Below, piece by piece: positions 1-7,230 of a DNA stretch of 9,183 bases. The notes below the pieces were generated by a model. The model saw nothing but the letters and a program-made list of their open reading frames with translations, ran no database searches and was not told where the DNA came from. This DNA comes from Kangiella sp. (GTDB lineage Bacteria > Pseudomonadota > Gammaproteobacteria > Enterobacterales > Kangiellaceae). Position numbers and translations under genes: made by a program. The stretch's first letter is position 1, and each line of letters begins with the position of its first letter. The stretch spans positions 31,324-40,506 of the forward strand of contig NVVT01000024.1 of the NCBI GenBank assembly GCA_002733465.1, in the 5' to 3' direction.

Positions 1-434
1 GTGTTTGCTCTATTGAGCACATTGGAAGTACAGCGGTAGTGAACATAATGGCTAAACCAACAATTGATATTGCTATAGGTCTCGGTAAAGGTATAAATAT
101 TAAAATACTTAAGCAATCTTTTGAGACTAAGGGATACGTGTATGAAGATCGCCTCAGAAAAGTGCTACCCAATAGACATTTTTTCTGGGCAGGAACCAAA
201 GAAAACCATACATTCCATCTCCATGTAGTTTCAAGAAACGGCAACGATTGGAAAGATATGATATATATGAGAAATTATTTGAATATTGCTATGGATGCTA
301 GAATAGAATATGAAAAATCTAAAGTAGAATCAATGAAAATGTGTGCTAACAATGTTGGCAGGTATGTAAAAGGGAAAGAAATTACCTATAAGAAGTTACT
401 TAAAATAGCTCAAAACTACAATTGGCCAGTTTAA
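1..434 (+). CDS. GrpB family protein (UPF0157), 5' end outside the window
   Basis: The frame is open from base 3 to the TAA at 432-434 and encodes at least 143 residues. The first visible residues include EHIGSTAV, then AKPTIDIAIGL, the signature of GrpB/UPF0157 proteins, which belong to the nucleotidyltransferase-like superfamily. Further on, RHFFW, HTFHLHVV and the arginine-rich MRNYL segment match the conserved core, and a lysine-rich C-terminal helix follows as in the family. Full members are about 170-180 residues, so roughly 30 N-terminal residues lie to the left. A GTG at 39 preceded by a GGAAG could be mistaken for a start, but it would cut through the conserved motif, so I reject it. 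The biochemical role of GrpB proteins is poorly defined; a nucleotidyl-transfer activity is family-level inference. The next gene begins one base after its stop, which suggests co-transcription. Confidence 0.88.
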   Translation, partial: VCSIEHIGSTAVVNIMAKPTIDIAIGLGKGINIKILKQSFETKGYVYEDRLRKVLPNRHFFWAGTKENHTFHLHVVSRNGNDWKDMIYMRNYLNIAMDARIEYEKSKVESMKMCANNVGRYVKGKEITYKKLLKIAQNYNWPV

Positions 435-435
435 T

Positions 436-1383
436 ATGAATGTTTTAATTATCGGTGGTAATGGTGTAATTGGGAGTCAACTTGTTTCCATTCTTGAAAA
501 TACCGGAGCAACAGTCATCTTAATAGCTAAACACCCCTCTATTCTTGTTAAATCATCAAAAACAAGAGAAGAGCTTTATATAGACCGAAAATGTCACCTA
601 TTATTCAGACAAAAACTCAATGCTACTTTAAAAAAAATCAATAACCAATTAGACGCGGTAATTGACGTCATTCCATTTTCAGAAGACGATGCCAAACAAA
701 CTCTGGAGCTTTTTGGTAATCGAGCCAAACATATAATTTCCATTTCCTCTAGCCTTGTTTACAAGAGTTCTAATCTACCAAAAACAGAAGAGTACCCTAC
801 CTACAAAACGCATTCCCACAAATATATTCAAGGTAAATTAGATGTGGAAAATTTTTGGCTAAATTCAGGCTTCAAAAATTACACCATTATTAGACCCCAT
901 CATATTATTGGTCCCGGAGCTTTAATGGGATGTGTACCTCTTCATAATAGAGCTAAAAACATTCTCTCTTTAAGTGAACTAACATTAATTGAAGGTGGCA
1001 AAATAAAATTGAGTTTTATCCACTCTAGAGATTTAGCACAATTGATTATAGGTATTATTGGCAAACAAGAAAGCAAAGGAAATCTGTTTAATGCAGTGAA
1101 CCCTCATCCTATTACAGCTTTAGACTATTACCAAATAATTGGCGAAATTAGAGGAAAGAAATACTGCATTAATACTTTAGATAAAACGTTAGAAATATTA
1201 ATAAACAGTCCTTGGTTACCAATGATAGAACAGCACATATATTCCGCAGATAAAATTATAAAACTTAGTGGGCACGATCCTAAAATTTCGCTAAAAACAG
1301 CCCTGAAAGAAACCCACAAATACCAATTGAATTCTCCTAGAATTTCATTTGACATCCACCATAGAATGAACGGTATTATATAA
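436..1383 (+). CDS. NAD(P)-dependent epimerase/dehydratase, extended SDR family
   Basis: This 315-residue protein has the normal length of an extended short-chain dehydrogenase. The N-terminal Rossmann motif GGNGVIG (residues 7-13) gives the GxxGxxG dinucleotide loop. A serine run (102-106) and YIQGK (130-134) supply the Ser and YxxxK catalytic elements. RPHHIIGPG (153-161), FIHSRDLAQLI (194-204) and FNAVNPHPIT (218-227) are typical substrate-domain motifs. The end of the second strand (LIAKHP, 29-34) has a lysine where NAD-preferring enzymes often carry an acidic residue, so NADP use is possible. The substrate, perhaps a nucleotide sugar or similar metabolite, cannot be read from the sequence. 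The start lies one base after the GrpB stop with no clear Shine-Dalgarno, pointing to translational coupling. The last 20 or so residues form a basic and aromatic tail beyond the usual fold. Confidence 0.88.
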   Translation: MNVLIIGGNGVIGSQLVSILENTGATVILIAKHPSILVKSSKTREELYIDRKCHLLFRQKLNATLKKINNQLDAVIDVIPFSEDDAKQTLELFGNRAKHIISISSSLVYKSSNLPKTEEYPTYKTHSHKYIQGKLDVENFWLNSGFKNYTIIRPHHIIGPGALMGCVPLHNRAKNILSLSELTLIEGGKIKLSFIHSRDLAQLIIGIIGKQESKGNLFNAVNPHPITALDYYQIIGEIRGKKYCINTLDKTLEILINSPWLPMIEQHIYSADKIIKLSGHDPKISLKTALKETHKYQLNSPRISFDIHHRMNGII

Positions 1384-1387
1384 CATC

Positions 1388-1406
1388 AACAAATTTTTAG
1401 TTTGTT
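1388..1406. terminator. Weak hairpin between convergent genes
   Basis: AACAAA (1388-1393) and TTTGTT (1401-1406) form a 6-bp stem around a 7-base loop, in the 27-base gap where the SDR gene and the radical SAM gene converge. The position fits a shared bidirectional terminator. The stem is A/T-rich and neither strand has a proper run of T after it, so termination here is only a possibility. Confidence 0.3.
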
Positions 1407-1410
1407 AATT

Positions 1411-2505
1411 TCACAGATCGCGACCAAATTTTTTCTGGCCTCCCGTAAAACGAAAATCATGTTTTTTATTCTGATCATAATAACCATGACTTACGTCAGC
1501 ATCGACCCAAAATATGGGAAGCAACTGTTCATTATTTTTTAAACTCGAATGCTTGAAACTCTCCGACTGACTCTCTAGGTGGTTTAAACGAATGGATGTT
1601 TTAAGAGGTTTAAAATATTTTAGAAAATCAGCTTCATCTCTAATTTTTCTATTTGCTACTACTACAGATTCATTACGTTTGCACCAAGAAATACTACCAT
1701 CTGCTTTTACAAGGATCGAGTAGACTCCTTCTGCGCAAGGAAACATATCACAATTCGCTTTGCAAAAGTCTGTATAAACCGCAGAACGAAAGCTATCCTT
1801 AACTCTTATCTGTACGCCGTCAATATAATAATCGATCATTTCCATTCCAAAGTCTCCAACTACCGGCTTTACTTTAATAGCCTTTTTTTCAAGAAAACTT
1901 CTTATATGCTCTAAAGAAACATATTGGTTTTTCCATAATTCTTGCGTATCATATTGATGTCTTTCCAAATCCGAAAGCTTCAATCCAATATCATTTTCAA
2001 CACAAAAATTGATCATTGCTTCTATTTCATTAAAGTTATATTGCATTACGACCATGATCAAATCAATAGAATGTCCTTGCTCTTTAGCGTGTTTAATATT
2101 TTGCAACACCCTAAGTAGAGTATTAGTACCTGTTATCTTTCTATATTTTTCTTGCTCTAAACTATCTAAACTTATCCGAAGCGATGTGAATGATTCTGGG
2201 GTGATTACCTTTTCAAACTTATGTAATAACACACCATTAGTATTTAAATAAACACTCGCGCCTTTACTTTTTAGTTCTTTACCTAGTAAAGCAAAAGAAT
2301 TAATCTCTCTATGTAATAAAGGTTCTCCTCCTGAAATTCTAAATCTATTGACACCCTGTTCTAAGGCCATTCTTGCTAATATTTGCGCATCCAAAAAATT
2401 CAAGTGTCCTGGAGAACACATATGAGACTCTCCCATAGGTGGACAATAGGCACACTCTTGATTACATCGCGTATTAATTACTAAAGTCATCATCGGCAAA
2501 GACAT
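1411..2505 (-). CDS. Radical SAM enzyme, MoaA-like, with second cysteine cluster
   Basis: A 364-residue protein. CNQECAYC (residues 14-21) is the CX3CX2C motif that binds the SAM-cleaving [4Fe-4S] cluster, ISGGEPLL (57-64) is the SAM-binding GGE motif, and ISLDSLEQEKYRKITG (111-126) closely resembles MoaA-type enzymes. A second cysteine set at 248, 252, 257 and 275, ending in KADGSISWC, resembles the C-terminal auxiliary-cluster (Twitch/SPASM-like) region. A double glycine near the C-terminus (FTGG, 352-355) recalls the GG tail of MoaA but is followed by nine more residues. It is not obviously MoaA itself: no other molybdopterin genes are present. It is probably a tailoring enzyme performing a radical modification of an unknown substrate. 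The ATG has an AAGGA seven bases upstream that overlaps the stop region of the sulfotransferase gene. It is the last gene of the four-gene operon. Confidence 0.9.
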   Translation of the reverse strand: MSLPMMTLVINTRCNQECAYCPPMGESHMCSPGHLNFLDAQILARMALEQGVNRFRISGGEPLLHREINSFALLGKELKSKGASVYLNTNGVLLHKFEKVITPESFTSLRISLDSLEQEKYRKITGTNTLLRVLQNIKHAKEQGHSIDLIMVVMQYNFNEIEAMINFCVENDIGLKLSDLERHQYDTQELWKNQYVSLEHIRSFLEKKAIKVKPVVGDFGMEMIDYYIDGVQIRVKDSFRSAVYTDFCKANCDMFPCAEGVYSILVKADGSISWCKRNESVVVANRKIRDEADFLKYFKPLKTSIRLNHLESQSESFKHSSLKNNEQLLPIFWVDADVSHGYYDQNKKHDFRFTGGQKKFGRDL

Positions 2506-2515
2506 TACATATTCC

Positions 2516-3385
2516 TTAATTTTTTTGAATTATCATAGACTTCGCAACAGTTAACCAATCATCAGAAACAGAAACTTCTGGGTTAAGAAACTGAAAGCAA
2601 TATTTTAGGGTTCTTTCGGTATTATTCAGAATATCATTATAATCAACATAGAGTTTTTGAGACTCTGGAATTTCATCCATCGTTTCTGTAGCTCCAGATT
2701 CCATATCTCTCAATTGACTGTCCATTGCTTCCTTCAAACCAATCGGTAACTCGTGAGCATTTACTTTACCTAGTATAAAGTCACATAATCTCTTAACTTT
2801 CGATGGGTAATGTTTACTACAATACCTAAACAAAAATGTTGGATGTCGTTGCATAGAATTCACACAATCTTCTCTATTTCGGGAAAGGAAAATATACTTT
2901 GCTTTCGGAAATAATTGAAAAAGTTCTTTAACGTATGCCAAGTTAGCACCCGTGCGTTCAACCCATACAGCTTTCCCTTCCCATAATGCAAGTTTCTCAA
3001 ATAAATGACTCAAATGATTGGCTACATCGTCATTCTCCAGTTTTGTACAATAATCTTCTAATTGGGTAAGTGTTTCAGCAGTAAAACAATTCATCAAAGG
3101 TAATGTGGTTCGTAATAATACATTTTGTTTCGCTCCATGGATGTTTAACGCAGTAGATATATGTCCAGCTTTAAGCACCTCATATAATTCTTTAGACATT
3201 GGCTTCTCCAATTCAGTCCACAACTCTTCACCAGAGCAGCTACCTAAAGAAAATATTTTTTTCTTATTAGAACGATATCCAAAAAATTCTTGTACGACGT
3301 GAATGCTAGAGTGCAAACTGATCAATTGGGAAAGGAGTGTTGATCCACTTCGACCTGCAGAAATAATAAACGCACCTCTATTCAT
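2516..3385 (-). CDS. PAPS-dependent sulfotransferase family protein
   Basis: A 289-residue protein of normal length for cytosolic-type bacterial sulfotransferases. The N-terminus has SAGRSGSTLL (residues 9-18), the P-loop-like 5'-phosphosulfate-binding loop for PAPS. YIFLSRNREDCVNS (164-177) is the 3'-phosphate-binding motif with its Arg and Ser, preceded by the typical VERTGAN and FPKAK segments (142-163). These elements, in order and spacing, support a complete enzyme that would move a sulfuryl group from PAPS to a hydroxyl or amine. No signal peptide or membrane helix is visible, so it should act in the cytoplasm. The acceptor is unknown. Its start overlaps the end of the 528-residue gene by 8 bases and has only a weak Shine-Dalgarno, so it is probably translated by coupling. 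The downstream radical SAM gene starts 10 bases after its stop. Confidence 0.88.
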   Translation of the reverse strand: MNRGAFIISAGRSGSTLLSQLISLHSSIHVVQEFFGYRSNKKKIFSLGSCSGEELWTELEKPMSKELYEVLKAGHISTALNIHGAKQNVLLRTTLPLMNCFTAETLTQLEDYCTKLENDDVANHLSHLFEKLALWEGKAVWVERTGANLAYVKELFQLFPKAKYIFLSRNREDCVNSMQRHPTFLFRYCSKHYPSKVKRLCDFILGKVNAHELPIGLKEAMDSQLRDMESGATETMDEIPESQKLYVDYNDILNNTERTLKYCFQFLNPEVSVSDDWLTVAKSMIIQKN

Positions 3386-4964
3386 AAAAACACTTTAGAA
3401 CTTTCAGAAATATATCATTTTCTGATTGCTTATTTTCATTGTAAATTTTACACGCATGCAAAACTCGATTAAAGAACTCTATTACGGTTCTCTTATTAAA
3501 TTTTTCATGTTTTTTGTGAACGCTAGAATATATTTGGTCGAGAAATGAATGCTCACTTGCATCGCCTTTAATTGTTTCACCATTTTTTGATAACCGGAAG
3601 TGTTTTGTTAATTCACTTATAGCATCCTTACCTTTCTCTTTAGAATGATTTACAACCCATGAGCAAGCAAAGTACTTAATGATTTCTAACTCTATTTCCT
3701 CTATGAATTTTTTTCCGTTCCCAAGGTTATTTATGACATGTTTTTTATCATTAGTTGAAGATATTTCTTTCTGTATTATCTCGTTAGCGACTCTATCTTC
3801 TAGTTTAAAACTCAATTGTGAGTACATTCCAGGTATTCCAAAAGCGTTAATAGAAATGTACCCCGTGTTTTCGTCCTTAAAGCCAAAATATTTAAATGGT
3901 GCTCTATTCTTAAAAAAACGTACTTCCACGTTTTTACAGTTACCTTCAATTAATCCTGACTCCAATAATTTCTCCAAATTAAGCTTTAAAACCATAATCT
4001 TTCGAATGCAATCAAACCACGGGTTTTCTATTAGCACCAAATTTTTCAATATTGTTGGACAATCTTGTTGAGGGTCTCCCCTAAGATCAGAAGCCATATC
4101 AACTAATAAAAACGGACTATTTAGCTTAACATATAAAGTTTCGACCTCACCTTCTTCTCTACTTGCGAAAAAATCGCTAATAACGGAGTCTCTCAGTCCA
4201 GTAGCAGAACAATAATACATAGCACCACCGCTATATGACTGTAAGAATTTGTCAACATTTTGATTGAAGGTAATGTGCGGTAAGTAATTATCTATAGACC
4301 AGTCTAATTTAGACAATACCGTCAGTGCACTTTTTTCATTCTCGTGTTTTTCATCGTTCATTTCTAATTTATTGGACGCCGAACTATTTTGAATTTTTAG
4401 TTTACTGATACTTTTTTCTACAAAGCCTCTATTCTGAGTTATATTTTCGTATAAAACATCATCGATCCATTCGATTATTTTTTCCTTTCGGGACTTTTTT
4501 GAATTTTCATTAACTATTAATGGATTTAATATTTCATGCCATACTATATGAATTTTTTTGTCATAATGGTTTAATAGTAAGTCTTCATAAGAAAGATTAG
4601 GAACATCTCTAATCGCTAAATACGATGAAATATCAACAGGGTTGATATCACTATTTTCGATGGGAAATATATGGTGTTTTTCTATAGCAATTTCTTTATA
4701 TTTTGTTTTCAAAAGTGAAGGGACACTATGCATTCTTTTCGAAAACTCATTTTGTAGAATTTGTAATGGGTTACTCATTACATCATTTACATCTACATTC
4801 GTAAGTTTAGGGAAATATCTTAACCTTTTCTTAGAAAGTGTATATTCACCATTGGTTGTAAGTAAATCAATAAATTCTCGATCCCAATTAACACCATGAC
4901 GTTTAAAGAACAACATGAAAACGGAAAATATATTATATATCTCTTGATTCTTTCCCTTGACCAA
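3378..4964 (-). CDS. Protein of unknown function, possible PLD-like C-terminal fold
   Basis: A 528-residue protein I do not recognise. The start is TTG (4962-4964) with a strong Shine-Dalgarno six bases upstream; the next in-frame ATG is residue 17 and lacks such a site. The N-terminal part (about 1-150) is helical and contains KHHIFP (96-101), followed by PNL (122-124) and several histidines (133, 139, 143). This loosely recalls HNH nucleases but lacks the zinc cysteines. A charged, low-complexity linker (about 150-220) follows. The middle (about 240-400) alternates strands and helices: GGAMYYCSATG, then a run of hydrophobic strands, then VEVRFFKNRAPFKYFGF. That pattern resembles phospholipase-D-like sensor folds without the HKD catalytic motif; this is a visual inference. 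The rest is helical. No signal peptide or membrane span is seen. It sits second in an operon with HAD, sulfotransferase and radical SAM genes, so it may handle or bind their substrate. Confidence 0.8.
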   Translation of the reverse strand: MVKGKNQEIYNIFSVFMLFFKRHGVNWDREFIDLLTTNGEYTLSKKRLRYFPKLTNVDVNDVMSNPLQILQNEFSKRMHSVPSLLKTKYKEIAIEKHHIFPIENSDINPVDISSYLAIRDVPNLSYEDLLLNHYDKKIHIVWHEILNPLIVNENSKKSRKEKIIEWIDDVLYENITQNRGFVEKSISKLKIQNSSASNKLEMNDEKHENEKSALTVLSKLDWSIDNYLPHITFNQNVDKFLQSYSGGAMYYCSATGLRDSVISDFFASREEGEVETLYVKLNSPFLLVDMASDLRGDPQQDCPTILKNLVLIENPWFDCIRKIMVLKLNLEKLLESGLIEGNCKNVEVRFFKNRAPFKYFGFKDENTGYISINAFGIPGMYSQLSFKLEDRVANEIIQKEISSTNDKKHVINNLGNGKKFIEEIELEIIKYFACSWVVNHSKEKGKDAISELTKHFRLSKNGETIKGDASEHSFLDQIYSSVHKKHEKFNKRTVIEFFNRVLHACKIYNENKQSENDIFLKVLKCFYE

Positions 4965-4970
4965 TTAATA

Positions 4971-4977
4971 CCCCTTT
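4971..4977 (-). promoter_or_regulatory. Strong ribosome binding site fixing a TTG start
   Basis: On the minus strand AAAGGGG lies six bases before TTG (4962-4964), within the 15 bases between the HAD stop codon and the start of the 528-residue gene. It is the best Shine-Dalgarno in the operon and supports TTG as the start rather than the ATG 16 codons later. Confidence 0.7.
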
Positions 4978-4979
4978 AA

Positions 4980-5732
4980 CTATAAATTATTAAAATCGTT
5001 TATTATCGTCTCAAAGCTGACCGTTTTAAAACCATGCGAGCTTGTGGTAGTTGCCCACTCATTGTGAATTAAGTTTTTCTTCGGTATGTTGCATCCGTTA
5101 AACACATTCAACAATGAGTTCACTTTATCATCAATGAACATGATTTTTTCTGGTGTAACTTGGTGTTCAAATAATGCCAACCTTTCGCTCTTATTATGTT
5201 CTACATCTGTCGGTATAAAAATTGAGGCCTTACTAGGTTTAAAAGCGATAGATTCAAAAGCCTTAATAGAAAACTTGTTGTTCGTAACAAAATAAAGCAT
5301 TCCTTTATCATGCAAATCTTGTATTATCTCGTAGTCGACACTGTCAAATCTAGACAGAAGACTTGGATATACACTGCTTGAAAACAATTTATCTCTAATT
5401 TGTTGAACTCTATTTATAGTTTCTTGTTTTTTCACGTCATCTAAGCTGCTGATTTCATCTACCAATTCAAAGGATGAACTATTAGGTATAATGTCCATAA
5501 ATTGTAGTATATTCGTGGCGACACGGTGATAAACTTTATTCGAGACTGCCATCAGCCTTTTTCTTATCAAAGACCACGAAAAGGGAATATCCTTCACATC
5601 GTAAGTAAAATCCGCAAATGGTAATTTAAGGGTTTGAAGCCATAAATTGTATTCGTTCCAAGAAACCAATAATGTTTCCAGTTCTGAATTGACTAATACT
5701 CCATCAACATCAAAACAAATTAACTTCTTCAT
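4980..5732 (-). CDS. HAD superfamily hydrolase
   Basis: A 250-residue protein with all four HAD motifs. FDVDGVLVNS (residues 7-16) carries the nucleophile D8 and acid/base D10; FVTNN (148-152) is motif II with T150; K181, in EHNKSERL, is a reasonable motif III lysine; and MFIDDKVNS (198-206) is motif IV with D201 and D202. Residues 17-130 form a long helical insert typical of a C1 cap, which usually means a small phosphorylated substrate rather than a protein. The natural substrate is unknown; a phosphate ester of the pathway intermediate or a sugar phosphate is plausible. AGGA lies just upstream of the ATG. It is the first gene of the minus-strand operon, with the next gene 15 bases beyond its stop, and a long non-coding leader precedes it. 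Confidence 0.9.
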   Translation of the reverse strand: MKKLICFDVDGVLVNSELETLLVSWNEYNLWLQTLKLPFADFTYDVKDIPFSWSLIRKRLMAVSNKVYHRVATNILQFMDIIPNSSSFELVDEISSLDDVKKQETINRVQQIRDKLFSSSVYPSLLSRFDSVDYEIIQDLHDKGMLYFVTNNKFSIKAFESIAFKPSKASIFIPTDVEHNKSERLALFEHQVTPEKIMFIDDKVNSLLNVFNGCNIPKKNLIHNEWATTTSSHGFKTVSFETIINDFNNL

Positions 5733-6177
5733 AATTTCCTATATCCACATTTTTAATAGCTATATATTTCTTGCTAATTAGTCTGTGGCAATCAAACTGA
5801 TAGTACAAGATATTAGAAAATAGCTCAAATGCAATCTAACAGATGCGGAATAAAACTCTTTGATAAAATCTCGAGTCTAAATTGTTAGATACTAATTAGT
5901 AAAATTTGGCTAACACATAACTATTATTGTTTAATCAAAGAATTTCTAGACTAAATCTAATATTAAAATCGCGAAATTATTACAACAGAACCGTTCTTGG
6001 AAAGTTCTTACTAATACTTCATCCATGAAACACGAAAGATCACTCACAAAGTTACGTATGGCAGTTCTCGTCAACTATCTTTTCCTTCGATTAGCTATAA
6101 ACTACTTTTTGACACAATCAAAGCATCAGAATTATGCCAAGCAGTACCTTTAATGCAGTCACATAGACCAATCTTGA
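5733..6177. other. 445-base region without a clear gene, upstream of the HAD operon
   Basis: This very AT-rich stretch lies between the HAD gene and the 3' end of the 263-residue gene. It must hold the promoter of the four-gene operon unless transcription reads in from the gene upstream. On the minus strand the best candidate is TTGCCA (5786-5791) with TATATA (5761-5766), but the 19-base spacing is long. The palindrome CTAATTAG occurs at 5774-5781 and 5892-5899, the latter extended to ACTAATTAGT, and could be a repeated regulator site. ATCTAAC (5834-5840) and GTTAGAT (5884-5890) form a distant inverted pair. A + strand 42-codon reading frame (6025-6153) has no ribosome binding site. I see no tRNA, riboswitch or strong terminator. 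Confidence 0.5.
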
Positions 6178-6969
6178 TTACGGTGAATTAAAACTCTCCA
6201 CATCAATCTTTGAACTTGCTATGAAACGGAGCGCCTGAGCAGCATCTTCATCATCTCTGATAGTTTTAGCCAATTTCAGGTCACTTAATATTGAACGAAC
6301 GGACTTCGCAAAATCTCCAGTTTCATCCGATTGAAATTCATTTGATAGATCCGTAAGAAAATGTTTAACATTGACTTGATGATCTCTATCCACTTCATCA
6401 AATGCTAGTTTGTCTTTAAAACTATCAGACAATTCACCGTTTTCAAAATCTGAAAGTATATTAGCATCTGACAAGAGCTCTTCTATCCCAAACAACAAGG
6501 CTTTTGATAACTTTATAAACACGGTTTCTTCTTTAACGGGTAAATGAGCAATTCGTTGTTCTATAGATAACTCAAAATCATCAAAGTCAACGGGAATATC
6601 TTGAACTTCCCACATTAATTGCTTTGCTGTCGCTTTTTCTAATTGTAATCGTTCATGTAAAATCTTAGTTTGTTTTTGCATACATGCTATCAATACCATC
6701 GTTTGAACAGCCTTATCTAACGTTAGATTGACTTCTTCATTTTCTATATCACATAACCAATAACCTTCAGGCAATTCAGAACTGTCTTCAAGTGAGGCGT
6801 TAACCGTACCCACAAACTGTTTAGAAACTGCGGGTAAATAACGCTTCAAATCCAATTGCAGTTTCTTAACTGGGAAATTATTCATTATTGATTCAAAGTG
6901 CTTCATTTTTTCTGCAGCACTAATTGGCATTTTTATTGGGACTATATTGTTGGTGAAATCGGTATTCAT
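6178..6969 (-). CDS. Hypothetical acidic, helical protein
   Basis: A 263-residue protein that I do not recognise. It is rich in Asp and Glu, looks almost wholly helical, and has no signal peptide, membrane segment or catalytic motif that I can name. A stretch around residues 85-120 (KAVQTMVLIACMQKQTKIL and the following charged helix) may form a coiled coil or an interaction surface. The C-terminal third has several acidic helices. The start is well supported by AAAGGA seven bases before the ATG. It is transcribed away from the 559-residue gene, from a shared 261-base intergenic region, so the two may be co-regulated and may work together. A long gap follows its stop before the HAD operon, so it probably is not part of that operon, although no clear terminator separates them. 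Confidence 0.75.
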   Translation of the reverse strand: MNTDFTNNIVPIKMPISAAEKMKHFESIMNNFPVKKLQLDLKRYLPAVSKQFVGTVNASLEDSSELPEGYWLCDIENEEVNLTLDKAVQTMVLIACMQKQTKILHERLQLEKATAKQLMWEVQDIPVDFDDFELSIEQRIAHLPVKEETVFIKLSKALLFGIEELLSDANILSDFENGELSDSFKDKLAFDEVDRDHQVNVKHFLTDLSNEFQSDETGDFAKSVRSILSDLKLAKTIRDDEDAAQALRFIASSKIDVESFNSP

Positions 6970-7230
6970 AATGCTTTCCTTTTACGTGATGTTATTAGAT
7001 ATCATCTTGATTTATCTATCACTCTTAGTTTGCGGAAAACTGTTAGTTAAGGTTCATTGCAATTAAGTTAATGATAACGAGTAGCGATTGAAATTAATCC
7101 GATACTATTTAAGAGCTGTGATATTTCAGATAACTGACATTAATCCGGAACTCTCCAATATCATTAAAACAACTATTTGCAAGATTTGTTTTTCTAAAAC
7201 AACCTGCATCGAACAATTTGGAAATTAATA
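6970..7230. promoter_or_regulatory. Divergent control region between two hypothetical genes
   Basis: These 261 bases separate two genes transcribed away from each other, so promoters for both should lie here. No pair of -35 and -10 boxes is good enough to call with confidence. The 9-mer ATTAATCCG appears twice in direct orientation (7093-7101 and 7139-7147), 46 bases apart start to start, and could be an operator pair for a shared regulator. Both flanking genes have visible Shine-Dalgarno sequences at the edges of the region. Confidence 0.45.

Noticed and set aside
1..39. End of a separate upstream gene in frame 1, overlapping the GTG at 39
   Set aside because: The 12 codons ending at TAG are a shadow of the GrpB reading frame, which carries recognisable family sequence.
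39..434. GTG at 39 as the start of a 131-residue protein
   Set aside because: The frame is open to the left edge and encodes the conserved GrpB motif EHIGSTAV upstream of it, so the gene begins outside the window.
96..5295. Other reading frames opposite the main genes (for example 1128-1355, 2009-2251, 3105-3302, 3679-4071, 4642-4899, 5086-5295)
   Set aside because: Each lies wholly inside a well-supported gene on the other strand and shows no family motifs.
5733..6177. Precursor peptide gene for a radical SAM-modified peptide
   Set aside because: Short frames here (19, 26 and 42 codons) lack ribosome binding sites and leader/core features; nothing supports a peptide precursor.
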